Positions 36,837 through 45,986 of a stretch of 64,000 nucleotides of DNA are shown here, piece by piece. The DNA comes from Streptomyces tuirus (GTDB taxonomy: Bacteria; Actinomycetota; Actinomycetes; Streptomycetales; Streptomycetaceae): the NCBI RefSeq assembly GCF_014701095.1, contig NZ_AP023439.1, positions 2,592,001-2,656,000 of the forward strand, given 5' to 3'. The number at the start of each line of letters is the position of its first letter. The first letter of the stretch is position 1. The notes beneath the pieces are model-generated. The model saw nothing but the letters and a program-made list of their open reading frames with translations, ran no database searches and was not told where the DNA came from. The position numbers and the translations under genes are program-made.

Positions 36837-36875
36837 CTTGTATCGACCACTTGCATCGACCACTTGCATCGACCA
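36837..36875 (+). repeat. 13-bp tandem repeat, three copies, before a reductase-like gene
   Basis: CTTG(C/T)ATCGACCA three times head to tail, directly followed by the Shine-Dalgarno AGGAGGAG of the next gene. It would lie in the 5' untranslated RNA or operator region of that gene. Confidence 0.85.
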
Positions 36876-36888
36876 CAGGAGGAGCGCT

Positions 36889-37539
36889 GTGTCCCAGTTG
36901 CTGCGTGTGCAGAACTTCAACGTCTCGAGTGACGGCTTCGGTGCCGGTGAGGGCCAGAGTCTGGAGAGGCCGTTCGGCCACGCCGACCCCGGGGAGATGT
37001 TCGCCTGGGCCGGTGCGACCGCGAGCTGGCCCAACCGCACCGCCCCGGGCGGCAGTCGCGGCCTCGACGACTATCTGACGCGCGACTTCCGCAACAACAT
37101 CGGCGCCGAGATCATGGGCCGCAACAAGTTCAGCCCGCAGCGCGGCCCCTGGGAAGACCACGAGTGGCAGGGCTGGTGGGGCGACGAACCTCCGTTCCAC
37201 ACGCCGGTGTTCGTGATGACCCACCACGAGCGCCCCTCGTTCACGCTCTCCGACACGACGTTCCACTTCGTCGGCGGGGATCCGGCCGAGGTCCTCGCCC
37301 AGGCGCGCAAGGCGGCCGGGGGCAAGGACGTCCGGCTCGGCGGCGGGGCGGCGACCATCCGGCAGTTCCTGGACGCCGACCTGGTCGACACGCTGCACGT
37401 GGCGGTCTCGCCCGACGTGGTGCTCGGGTCCGGCTCACGGCTGTGGGAGTCCCCCGAGGAACTGCTCGACCGCTTCCGCTGCGATGTCGTACCGAGTCCG
37501 AGCGGGCAGGTCATCCACCACCTGTTCTGGCGGCAGTGA
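36889..37539 (+). CDS. Dihydrofolate-reductase-like (RibD C-terminal domain) protein
   Basis: 216 residues from GTG 36889. NVSSDGFGAGEGQS, MGRNKFSP, PVFVMTHHERPSFTL, RLGGGAATIRQFLDADLVDTLHVAVSPDVVLGSGSRLW follow the bacterial RibD_C/DHFR-like fold with the NADPH loop GGGAATI. The role is unknown; these proteins are probably NADPH reductases. Frames upstream of the GTG run through repeats and are not part of the protein. Another family member lies at 45987. Confidence 0.87.
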   Translation: MSQLLRVQNFNVSSDGFGAGEGQSLERPFGHADPGEMFAWAGATASWPNRTAPGGSRGLDDYLTRDFRNNIGAEIMGRNKFSPQRGPWEDHEWQGWWGDEPPFHTPVFVMTHHERPSFTLSDTTFHFVGGDPAEVLAQARKAAGGKDVRLGGGAATIRQFLDADLVDTLHVAVSPDVVLGSGSRLWESPEELLDRFRCDVVPSPSGQVIHHLFWRQ

Positions 37540-37690
37540 CGCCAGGTCAGGCGTCCTTGCCCCAGTCCAGCCGGTCGGCGAGCCCGGCGGCGGTGAAGGC
37601 GGCTTCTGGACGGGGAGGCGGGGAGCACCGGCGAAGAGCGGGCGGTGTCGACGGGGCCGAAGCGGCCGGCGAATGCTGACGTCGCCCAGG

Positions 37691-37999
37691 TCACGGCCGG
37701 GACCTGTGGGCGAGCCGTACCCCTCTGCTCGCCGCGACCCTCGTGACGTCCCGCAGCGACTCACTGAGCCGCAAGGCCAGGTAGTGCAGTTCCTCGCCGG
37801 TCACGCGGCGCTCCGCGAGGAGTTCGGCGGCATGCCCGAGCAGAGCGTCCGCCATGTCGATCTGCACGTCCTCGATCTCGTCGGCGAGCCGTGCGACGTA
37901 GCCGGTTCCGTCGCCCACGAGGTAGCACGGCTTGCCGTCGGCACCGGTCCACGGCAGGAGCCGCCCGGCCACCGCGCGGTCGCCCGCGCCGCCGGTCAT
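37691..37999 (-). CDS. Hypothetical protein of an XRE/DUF397 neighbourhood
   Basis: 102 residues, mostly alpha-helical (VARLADEIEDVQIDMADALLGHAAELLAE). Not recognised by me beyond its frequent type of neighbourhood in Streptomyces. ATG overlaps the stop of the preceding gene. The pair is divergent from the XRE gene and may share its control region. Confidence 0.7.
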   Translation of the reverse strand: MTGGAGDRAVAGRLLPWTGADGKPCYLVGDGTGYVARLADEIEDVQIDMADALLGHAAELLAERRVTGEELHYLALRLSESLRDVTRVAASRGVRLAHRSRP

Positions 38000-38202
38000 G
38001 CGCTCGCCTCCGCCATCAGGTAGGGGCGCACCAGTCGGTTGTCCTCTCCCCGGAGCGGACGCACGTCCGGACGGTAGCAGACCGCCGGGCACACATACGG
38101 GGGCGGGGGCGGGGGCGGTGAATCCGATCGCCGGCGCTTCCCCCGAGGAGGGAAGAGGAGCCCGAGAAGCGGTTCGAGGAGTCGGGCGATGAGGTCTGCC
38201 AT
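37996..38202 (-). CDS. Small basic/Pro-rich hypothetical protein
   Basis: 68 residues: hydrophobic/amphipathic N-terminus (LIARLLEPLLGLLFPP), an Arg-rich patch, a run of seven Pro, and two Cys. Overlaps the following gene by 4 bp. No function can be read. Confidence 0.65.
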   Translation of the reverse strand: MADLIARLLEPLLGLLFPPRGKRRRSDSPPPPPPPYVCPAVCYRPDVRPLRGEDNRLVRPYLMAEASA

Positions 38203-38298
38203 GTCTGTCTGCCTGCCTTCTCACCTGCGGTGACTGCGTTCTGTTCCGGATCACTCACAGAGTGGGGTCGGCGCTCGCTACCCTGCCAGGGGGTGGAG

Positions 38299-38319
38299 CT
38301 TGACATCGCGTCTGTCAAG
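38299..38319. promoter_or_regulatory. Inverted repeat before the XRE gene
   Basis: CTTGACA-N7-TGTCAAG, perfect 7-bp arms, 15 bp before the XRE start. Either arm reads TTGACA outward, so it may combine -35 boxes of divergent promoters with an operator. Confidence 0.65.
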
Positions 38320-38334
38320 AAAAGGAGTTGGCCG

Positions 38335-39159
38335 ATGGACGAACGCCGCATGCTTCGAACACCGCGTCAGAAGTACGGGGAGGAGATTCGGCTGAGGCGG
38401 ACCGCGGCCCGTCTCACCCAGGAGGAACTGGGCGACCAGGTGGTGTGCTCACCCACGCTGATCAGCCATTTCGAGGCGGGCCGGCGCCTGCCCAAGCCGG
38501 ATGACGCGCAGCGGATCGACCGGGCGCTGGGGACGGACGGGTTCTTCGCGCGGTGGTTGGAGGACCTGGAGAGCACGTACGACCCCCGCTTCGCAGCCGC
38601 CGCCGAGCTGGAGCGACAAGCAACGCTGATCCAGCAATTCGCGCTCGCATTGGTCCCCGGTCTGCTTCAGACACCGGACTACGCCCGGGCCGTGTTCGCG
38701 GCTTACCGCCCCACCACCACAGAGCAGGAACTTGACAGGCAAGTTGTCATTCGAACAGAGCGTGCCCAAATCCTCGACAGACCTTCGGCTCCGGTCGTCT
38801 GGACGCTTCTCGACGAGGCCGTGCTGCGACGCGCTGTGGGCGGCTCGAAGGTCATGGCGAAGCAACTGCATAAGATCGCGGACTTGGCCGGGTCGCGACG
38901 GATTCGGCTGCACGTCCTTCCATACCGCGTCGGTGCGCATCCGCTCATGGAGAGCCTGCTCACCCTGATGAGCTTTGAGGATTCCGCTCCGGTGGCATAC
39001 GTCGACGCGTACGAGACAGGACGTCTGATGGACGATCCGGCTCTGGTGAGTGCCTGTCAGACCGCCTACGCTCTGGCACTGAGCGACGCGTTGTCGCAGC
39101 AGGAGTCACTGGCCCTCGTCAGGGCGGCAGCGGAGGATCACGCGAATGATCAGCAGTGA
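38335..39159 (+). CDS. XRE-family regulator with DUF5753-type ligand domain
   Basis: 274 residues from ATG 38335 (AAAGGAG upstream). The N-terminal HTH (EEIRLRRTAARLTQEELGDQV, SPTLISHFEAGRRLPK) precedes the long C-terminal domain with VPGLLQTPDYARAVFAA, RTERAQIL and RIRLHVLPY typical of DUF5753. Such proteins pair with DUF397 proteins; they influence development in streptomycetes. Stop overlaps the DUF397 gene. Confidence 0.92.
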   Translation: MDERRMLRTPRQKYGEEIRLRRTAARLTQEELGDQVVCSPTLISHFEAGRRLPKPDDAQRIDRALGTDGFFARWLEDLESTYDPRFAAAAELERQATLIQQFALALVPGLLQTPDYARAVFAAYRPTTTEQELDRQVVIRTERAQILDRPSAPVVWTLLDEAVLRRAVGGSKVMAKQLHKIADLAGSRRIRLHVLPYRVGAHPLMESLLTLMSFEDSAPVAYVDAYETGRLMDDPALVSACQTAYALALSDALSQQESLALVRAAAEDHANDQQ

Positions 39160-39346
39160 GCGCACCGGGTGGTTCAAGTCCAGCTACAGCGGAGGCAGTC
39201 AAGCCGAGTGCCTCGAAGTCGCCCCCGGCCACCCCGATGTCCCGGTACGGGACAGCAAGACCGCCGCCGGTCCCGCCCTGGTCTTCTCGCGGAGCGGCTG
39301 GGCGGTGTTCGTCACCGCCGTCAAGGGCGGGCAGATAGGCGCCTAA
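39146..39346 (+). CDS. DUF397 domain protein
   Basis: 66 residues: WFKSSYSGGSQAECLEVAP, VPVRDSKTAAGPALVFS, WAVFVTAVK are the three conserved DUF397 blocks. Overlaps the XRE gene by 14 bp; functional partner of it by family rule (small antagonist-like protein). Confidence 0.93.
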   Translation: MISSERTGWFKSSYSGGSQAECLEVAPGHPDVPVRDSKTAAGPALVFSRSGWAVFVTAVKGGQIGA

Positions 39347-39360
39347 AGGCTGTCCCATAA
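39344..39360. repeat. Orphan insertion-sequence end
   Basis: TAAAGGCTGTCCCATAA resembles the inverted terminal repeat of the element ending at 42094 (TAAGGGCTGTCCCGTAA on its strand). It abuts the DUF397 stop codon and marks the left edge of the IS island. Confidence 0.55.
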
Positions 39361-39523
39361 CCAGCCGCGCCACTCCCTAGGACCTCGGTGCCCTCCAAGG
39401 CGGGGGGCCAAGGATCAACCCGGGAAGACTGGGACTAGGTCCTGTCCGGCGGATCATGGAGGCGTCACGGGATTAGAGTCATCGGCGCCGTATCGACGTG
39501 ATCGCCGGAAGGGGCTGCTTGAC

Positions 39524-40087
39524 GTGTGGCCGGACTCATGGGCAGTGGTGGCCGAATCAGACCGAGAGCAATGGGACTACGCGCCGCTGGAGCGTGTCGG
39601 CCCGCTGCGGTTTGGTATGAGCGTCGAGGAGGCGACCAGCGCGATGCTGACGTGCGGCCTGACGTCCGACGCCGTTGCAGAGCTCGGCAAGTTCGGCCCG
39701 TTCAAGCAGTTGCGCACGAGCTTCCGCGCGGTGGATGCCCCGTTCCACCGCGCAGACGTGGTGGCCTACTACGTCGGCCCGATGGGATTGACCTGCATCG
39801 CGGTCGACGCCCTGACCGGCCCCCAGGTCACGTTTGAGGGGATACGTCTGGTCGGCCGGCTTCCTTCCGTGCTTTCAGATGAGCTCACCACTTACTTGGA
39901 GAGCACTGACAGGACCGTCGAGATCACACCCGGCGGCGACATCGGCTCGCAGGACCTGGGCATCATGCCGTGCGCGCAGCGAGCGGGTGATGCGCTGCTG
40001 ACGCGGCTGGTCTTCGGTAGGCCCAACGACTGGGCCAACACCATGAGCGACTGCATTCCGGCCGACGAAATGCTCGGACACTACTGA
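39524..40087 (+). CDS. Hypothetical protein between the IS ends
   Basis: 187 residues from GTG 39524 (GGAAGGGG about 12 nt upstream). The only recognisable feature is the segment LERVGPLRFGMSVEEATSAM, a start pattern seen in many uncharacterised actinobacterial proteins. Three Cys, no signal peptide or membrane helix. It converges on the transposase. It may be a passenger of the element or a resident gene caught between two copies. Confidence 0.65.
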   Translation: MWPDSWAVVAESDREQWDYAPLERVGPLRFGMSVEEATSAMLTCGLTSDAVAELGKFGPFKQLRTSFRAVDAPFHRADVVAYYVGPMGLTCIAVDALTGPQVTFEGIRLVGRLPSVLSDELTTYLESTDRTVEITPGGDIGSQDLGIMPCAQRAGDALLTRLVFGRPNDWANTMSDCIPADEMLGHY

Positions 40088-40125
40088 ACTCATCCTGTGC
40101 GCAGTCGGGGACATGCAGGTTCTAC

Positions 40126-41006
40126 TCAGGGCCTGAGCCAGAGGCGGATCGATGAGGCGGTCACGGTACCGGTGTAGACGAAGGCCCTCTTGTCGTAGCG
40201 CGTGGCTACGGCCCGGGAGTGCTTGAGCCGGTTGATTGTGCGCTCGACCTCGTTGCGGCGCCTGTACTTCTCCTTGTCGAAGCCCACGGGCCGGCCACCG
40301 TTGCTGCCGCGGCGCTGGCGGTTGGCACGCTGGTCCCTCGGCTCGGGGATGGTGTGCTTGATCTGGCGGCGGCGCAGGTGGCGGCGGTTCTGGCGCGAGC
40401 TGTACGCCTTGTCACCGCCAAGATGGTCGGGGCGAGTGCGTGGACGGCCGCCGTCCGGGCGCTTCACCCTAATCCGCTCGAGTAGCGGGATCATCTGTGG
40501 GCTGTCGCCCCACTGACCGGGGGTGAACAGCAGGGCCAGCGGGCGGAGCCCACCTTCCCCGACGAGGTGGATCTTGCAGGTCAGCCCGCCACGTGAGCGC
40601 CCGAGTCCCTCATCGGGGCGGTGTTGCCGAGGGACCGATCTTCGCTTCGGGACCCGGGGCGACCTACGCGGTGCTCCTGCCGCGTGCTGGTGGGCCCGGC
40701 AGGAGGTGGAGTCGACGCTCGCCATGCTCCAGTCGATCCGCCCCTCGCCGTCGGCATCGGCCAGGACGTCCTGGAGGATCCGATCCCAGGTGCCGTCCGC
40801 CGACCAGCGTCGGTGGCGCTCATACACGGTCTTCCAGCTGCCGAACCGCTCTGGCAGATCCCGCCATGGGATGCCCGTTCGGATTCGGAAGAGGATCCCG
40901 TTGACCACCTTCCGGTGATCGTTCCACCGCCCGCCCCGACGACCGGGTTTCGGTAGATGCGGCGCCAGTCGCGCCCATCATCGTTTGTCAGATCTCCCCG
41001 CCCCAC
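40126..41006 (-). pseudogene. IS5-family transposase, frameshifted
   Basis: The protein is intact in one frame from WARLAPHLPKPGRRGGRWN onward, with ILFRIRTGIPWRDLPERFGSW, the DDE elements around VDSTSCRAHQHAAG, LGGDKAYSS and NEVERTINRLKHSR. The first residues (VGRGDLTND) are in another frame. One base is missing at about 40975-40982, where GAT-GAG-TGG would restore the frame. An internal start (VVNGILF) could still give a shortened protein. Confidence 0.8.
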
Positions 41007-41073
41007 AAGACAGACGATGATCCCAAAGCTCTGGGCTCACATGATCCGCCGGACAGGACCTAGATTCCTTGGC

Positions 41074-41382
41074 ATGTCTTCGCATCTCAGTCATGGCGCG
41101 TCGGGAGCCCTGCGACGCTTCGCCGGATGGCTTGCTCGAGGGTCGGTGGGCCACCCGATGTTGGACGGGATCGATTACTGGGAAGAGTTGCGCGAGTCGC
41201 CCTCCCAGATGGAGGTCTGCGTCGCGATCTTCGCCAACGTCCTCGAACTGGACGAGCAGGGCGAACCAGTCAATGAAAAGTACGCGGAGCGCCGGGCTGC
41301 AACCTATCTCTACTCATACTGCACCGGGAAGCTGCCTCCTGGGGAACCGGACATCGAGCCCTGGGAGTGCAGACTTTATTGA
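41074..41382 (+). CDS. Hypothetical protein
   Basis: 102 residues: HPMLDGIDYWEELRESPSQMEVCVAIFANVLELDEQG, then NEKYAERRAATYLYSYC and a C-terminal PPGEPDIEPWECRLY. The acidic helical character and EPWECRL tail recur in small uncharacterised Streptomyces proteins. It begins 11 bp after the CTAG duplicate of the IS, which may have cut off its promoter. No function assigned. Confidence 0.65.
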   Translation: MSSHLSHGASGALRRFAGWLARGSVGHPMLDGIDYWEELRESPSQMEVCVAIFANVLELDEQGEPVNEKYAERRAATYLYSYCTGKLPPGEPDIEPWECRLY

Positions 41383-41439
41383 CCGCGAAGCTATTCGAGT
41401 AAGGTCGGCCTCGCCAGCAACCCCGCTCCCCTGCGTGGT

Positions 41440-42094
41440 GAGGCTATCCGGTGAGGGCGAGGTTGTGCAGGCGAGCGATGCCATGCATCGCGTGCTGCAC
41501 TCCATCGCCTCTCAGGCGGCAGTCGCGCAGGATCTTCCAGGTCTTCATCCGGGCGAAGGTGTGCTCGACGCGGGTTCGAACCTGCTTGTGGGACCTGTTG
41601 TGTGCCTGTTTCCAGTCGGGCAGATCCTCTCCCTCGCGGCGGCGGTGCGGCATGACAAGCCCGGTACCCGGGTAGCCGCCATCGGCTATGGTCACCGTGT
41701 TGCCGACAGCGGCCTTCGCACCAGACTCCACCCAGGCCCGGCAGTCGTTGCGATTGCCTGGCAACGGCCAGCCGACCACCACGATCAGACGAGTGTCGGC
41801 GTCGATGACCACCTGATGATTGGTGGAATAGCGATAGTTCTTCGACTGCTCGGCCACCTTGTGATCCCGGGTGGGTACCAGGGTGCCGTCCACGATCAGC
41901 ACCGCGTCCTTGGCGAACCGCTGGCGGGGACGCAGCGCAAACCTCGGGCCGAGCGACGCAGCGCGGTCACCAACTTGCCGAAGGCGCGGGGGCTCAGACC
42001 GGTGAACGGGGCTATCCAAGACGGCTCGGACGCCGTGATCACGCCTGACAGTCGAGATCATCGCAATGCAAGATCACTTACGGGACAGCCCTTA
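41440..42094 (-). mobile_element. IS5-family element with internal deletion
   Basis: The right end at 42078-42094 reads (minus strand) TAAGGGCTGTCCCGTAA. A related imperfect end lies at about 41440-41460, overlapping the transposase stop. The element is about 0.65 kb, shorter than a complete copy of this type because its transposase gene has lost its middle. Confidence 0.7.
41444..42040 (-). pseudogene. IS5-family transposase with internal deletion and frameshift
   Basis: The N-terminus reads VITASEPSWIAPFTGLSPRA from a GTG near 42040 in one frame and stops making sense after TALRR. The C-terminal DDE part continues in another frame: ALRPRQRFAKDAVLIVDGTL, YRYSTNHQVVIDADTRL, ADGGYPGTGLVMP, RVEHTFARMKTWKILRDCRL. 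The helix-turn-helix middle (about 60-70 residues by comparison with intact relatives) is missing; the junction is near 41955. Confidence 0.8.
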
Positions 42095-42233
42095 GGAGAG
42101 CGACCCGTTGGGGGGCGTCGCCCTGCTTGTGATCCTGACCCTGGGGGCCATCCGCGCCAATGCGGTTGCCTGTCGGGGGAACCGGTGAGGGGGTCCCGAG
42201 CGGCCGCCGGGCCACGAGGTCGTTCCGCCGCGG

Positions 42234-42486
42234 ATGGCTCTGGGGACCTTCAAGACCAACTTCGGCGGCAGCCCTCTGATCTTCCATCCGGACGACGTTC
42301 CTGGGAAAGTGCTTCACCCCGCCCCGCAGCGTGTCAGTGGTTGCTGCGGACTCGCCGACCAAGACGGGCCCAACCGTCTGCGGCGGATGCGGCGTTGAGG
42401 TAGCGACGAAAGAGTCCGATTGCTGGACCGACAACCTTGTGGCACTGATTGCCGCCGCAGTGACTGATGGGCGCACGACACGCTGA
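42234..42486 (+). pseudogene. Cys-rich gene remnant with frameshift
   Basis: One frame reads MALGTFKTNFGGSPLIFHPDD and continues to SGCCGLADQDGPN, then the next frame continues VCGGCGVEVATKESDCW and ends at 42486. Joining them gives a CCG...CxxCG zinc-ribbon-like C-terminus seen in small actinobacterial proteins. The shift is at about 42372. A hydrophobic stretch at 42118-42170 (ALLVILTLGAIRAN) may be another piece. Neighbouring IS copies explain the decay. Confidence 0.5.
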
Positions 42487-42617
42487 CATCGACCGCGGGG
42501 AACATCGGTACAGCGGCTAACGCTCAGCCGGTGATCATGGCGTCTAGCACAGGTGAGAGGCCCGGCGGCGGGGTTCGGCGGAAGATCCCTTACGCATACC
42601 TGCCTCCATCCGCGAGC

Positions 42618-42977
42618 TCACTCTGCATCCAACATGGAAACTAGGTCCCCGATAGAAGAGATACCCAGCAACGCGAATGCGGTTACGATGATACTGACCA
42701 TTGTCATCCAGTAACTCGACACGGAGAGCTTCCCTTGGCGCACCTCCTCGGCCAACTTATCCGAGGCCAGAAATAGTAGAACAGAAGGGGCGAGCATCAC
42801 ACCGACAGCGATCGCAATCAATATAGGTGACAACGGTTCACCAGCGGGAATGCCGGTAGCGGGCCCTGCTTTCACCACTAGAATCATCCCAGCGGCAAAC
42901 CCTAGGAAAATCCAGAGGAATCCGGCCCACACTGGTGTTGTGAAATACCTTTCGCCGTTGTCCTCTTTATTAGTCAT
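42618..42977 (-). CDS. Three-helix membrane protein, foreign-looking
   Basis: 119 residues with helices near 17-35, 49-70 and 90-108. The gene uses many A/T-ending codons (ATA, AAT, GTT), unlike its neighbours, and the surrounding ~400 bp are also AT-richer, suggesting recent transfer. No family recognised. Flanked by IS remains on both sides. Confidence 0.6.
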   Translation of the reverse strand: MTNKEDNGERYFTTPVWAGFLWIFLGFAAGMILVVKAGPATGIPAGEPLSPILIAIAVGVMLAPSVLLFLASDKLAEEVRQGKLSVSSYWMTMVSIIVTAFALLGISSIGDLVSMLDAE

Positions 42978-43053
42978 CGCACCCCCGGTTTCTGTCGAGG
43001 CGGTGATTATATCTGTTCAGCTGTGCTGAGAGCCCATGATCACAAGCTTTGCG

Positions 43054-43800
43054 TCAACCGCTGTACCGCTGCGCCAAGTGGCCGGACATCCAGGGCCAGG
43101 TCCGGGCTTGCACCCCCTTGAGCACCGGCCTCCCGGCCCGGCGGTTGCTCTTCGGTTTCGAGGTCTGGTTGTGCGCCCAGCGACCGGGTTGCACAGTGCC
43201 GCGTCTGGCGCGAGTCCTCAGCACGGGCCAGCGGTTCGGCTTCTTGACCGCGCGTGGGCAGTCCCGGCCGCGCCGGGCCGGGAGGAGGCGTGCACGTGCC
43301 TCCCGCCCGGCCTCGGCGAAGGAACGGGTGAGCTTGGTGGCGGTCGCTCCGAGCTGGGAAGGGACGCTGCGGCGGACGATGCGGACGCACTTCAAGTTGG
43401 AGACACGGTCGGCGTCTACGACCGGACGGGCAAGCGCCGTCGCGTGGGCGAACTGGCGGATCGCGTGGTGGACCGCGAGGTAGGCCCACAGTTCCTGCCG
43501 GACACCTTCCGGGGTCCGCGACCTGATCGGCCCGCCGGGGCCGAGGTGGTTCTTGATCTCGTCGAAGGCGAGCTCGATCTCCCAGCGTTCCCGGTAGAGC
43601 GCGACCAGCTCGTCGGCCGGATACTTCCGGGCGAACAGGCACAGGGCCAGAACGAAGTACACGGCCGGCCGCGCCGGAAGGAGGCGGCGGCGCCGCTCGG
43701 CACGGTCGTGCTTGGCTATCGCCGCGTCCACCTGCTCAGCGGTGAACACCTTCGCCAGGATCCCGATCCGCACCCGCTGACCCGCAGCCCACCCCGTCAC
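43054..43800 (-). pseudogene. IS4-family transposase with large internal deletion
   Basis: 248 residues remain open. The N-terminus (GILAKVFTAEQVDAAIAKHD, RPAVYFVLALCLFA) is joined directly to the C-terminal third (YPADELVALYRERWEIELAFDEIKNHL, the YREK-type motif). Intact relatives have roughly 200 or more residues between, containing the first DDE acids, so this copy is inactive although the frame is kept. The join is at about 43626-43632. Confidence 0.85.
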
Positions 43801-43870
43801 ATGCAGGGCAACGATCCCCGCGGCTCAAAGGCAACTGCACTGGCCGCCCCGGCCCCCGAGGGCTGACGCG

Positions 43871-44674
43871 TCACGCCGACTCGTTGAGCAGCCTGCTCAG
43901 GTGCTCACGTCCGGGCTCCAGGAGGTCGGGCAGCGGAGCGGCCTCCTCGTACCAGCGCTTCTCGTACTCCCAGCAGAGCCAGCCGTCCCAGTTGTGGCGG
44001 GAGAGGACCTCGACGCATTCGGCCAGGGGCAGCACGCCCGCGCCGAGCGGCAGCGGGGTGGTGTCCTCGGCGGAGGCGATGTCCTTGACCTGGACGTAGC
44101 CGAGGTGGGGAGCGAGGGCCGCGTAGGTCTCGGAGGGCTGTTCGCCGCCGAGCCAGGTGTGCATCACGTCCCAGACGGCGCCGACCTGGCGGTGGCCGAC
44201 GAGGCCGAGGATCCGCATCGCGTCGGCGGCGGTGCGGTGCGAGTCGTGGGTTTCGAGGAGGATCCGTACGCCCAGGTCATTGGCGTGTTCGGCGGCCGTT
44301 CCCAGGCGGCGGGCGGCCGTCGCGTCGGCCTCCTCGGGGGTCTGGAGGTCGAGGTCGCCGCCGGGGAAGACCCGGATGTACGGGGCGCCGAGGTCGTGGG
44401 CCAGGTCCAGGAGGGCGCGGATCTCGGCCAGGACGGGCTCGTCGTCGCCCGGCGCGGCGACCCGTGCGTAGCCCGCCAGAGCCAGGAGCTCTACGCCCGC
44501 TCCCTTGAACTCGGCCGCGACGTCGGCCCGTTCGGCGGGGCCGAGGCCGGTGTGGACCGGTTCCTCGGGATGGGTGCGCAGCTCCACGCCGTGATAGCCG
44601 TGGGCGGCCGCGAGCCGCAGGACGTCGGGCAGGGGCATGCCGGGGACACCGAGGGTGGAGAACGCCAGCTTCAT
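43871..44674 (-). CDS. Sugar phosphate isomerase/epimerase family protein
   Basis: 267 residues from ATG 44674. LAFSTLGVPGMPLPDVLRLAAAHGYHGVELR, metal-ligand Glu/His segments VRILLETHDSH, AVWDVMHTW and YVQVKDI, and a C-terminal GWLCWEYEKRW are typical of the AP-endonuclease-2-like xylose isomerase barrel. It probably interconverts a sugar or polyol. Stands alone beside the IS island; it may belong with the dehydrogenase operon at 48123. Confidence 0.88.
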   Translation of the reverse strand: MKLAFSTLGVPGMPLPDVLRLAAAHGYHGVELRTHPEEPVHTGLGPAERADVAAEFKGAGVELLALAGYARVAAPGDDEPVLAEIRALLDLAHDLGAPYIRVFPGGDLDLQTPEEADATAARRLGTAAEHANDLGVRILLETHDSHRTAADAMRILGLVGHRQVGAVWDVMHTWLGGEQPSETYAALAPHLGYVQVKDIASAEDTTPLPLGAGVLPLAECVEVLSRHNWDGWLCWEYEKRWYEEAAPLPDLLEPGREHLSRLLNESA

Positions 44675-44718
44675 GTGGACGGACCCTACCCGGCACCCCC
44701 GCCTGCGACTCCTCTTCG

Positions 44719-45717
<999 letters not shown>

Positions 45718-45741
45718 TGGTCGCCTCGACCCCCGGATGTT

Positions 45742-45752
45742 TGACTGAGTCA
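45742..45752. promoter_or_regulatory. Palindrome before the MarR-GNAT gene
   Basis: TGACTGAGTCA (5-1-5), 25 bp upstream of the start codon. Likely autoregulatory MarR site. Confidence 0.55.
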
Positions 45753-45986
45753 GGGATTCTCGTGTCGAGCTTAGACGTCCGGGGCGGCGGGAGCCAGGCA
45801 CGAGACGAACCTGACCGCCGAGCCGGCAGGAGGGGCCGGCGGCGGCCGATGAGTTTCCCCGCGCTCCGCAGTCAGTAGGGGTGTTCATGCAGGAGCGGTG
45901 TTCATGCGTCGCAGCCGCGCGTGTTGTGCGAGCGTGCGGCGACGGCAGCCGCCGAGAATCCGACACGAGATACCGAGGAACCCTCG

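Larger units (their letters stand above)
39439..41059 (-). mobile_element. IS5-type element, 1.62 kb between perfect 20-bp inverted repeats
   Basis: Identical inverted ends at 39439-39458 and 41040-41059, each flanked by CTAG (39435-39438, 41060-41063), the YTAR-type target duplication of the IS5 group. It encloses a broken transposase gene and, in the left 0.65 kb, an unrelated hypothetical gene. A degenerate end-like sequence near 40090-40113 means the original element may be only the right ~0.97 kb, with the left repeat from another copy. Confidence 0.7.
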
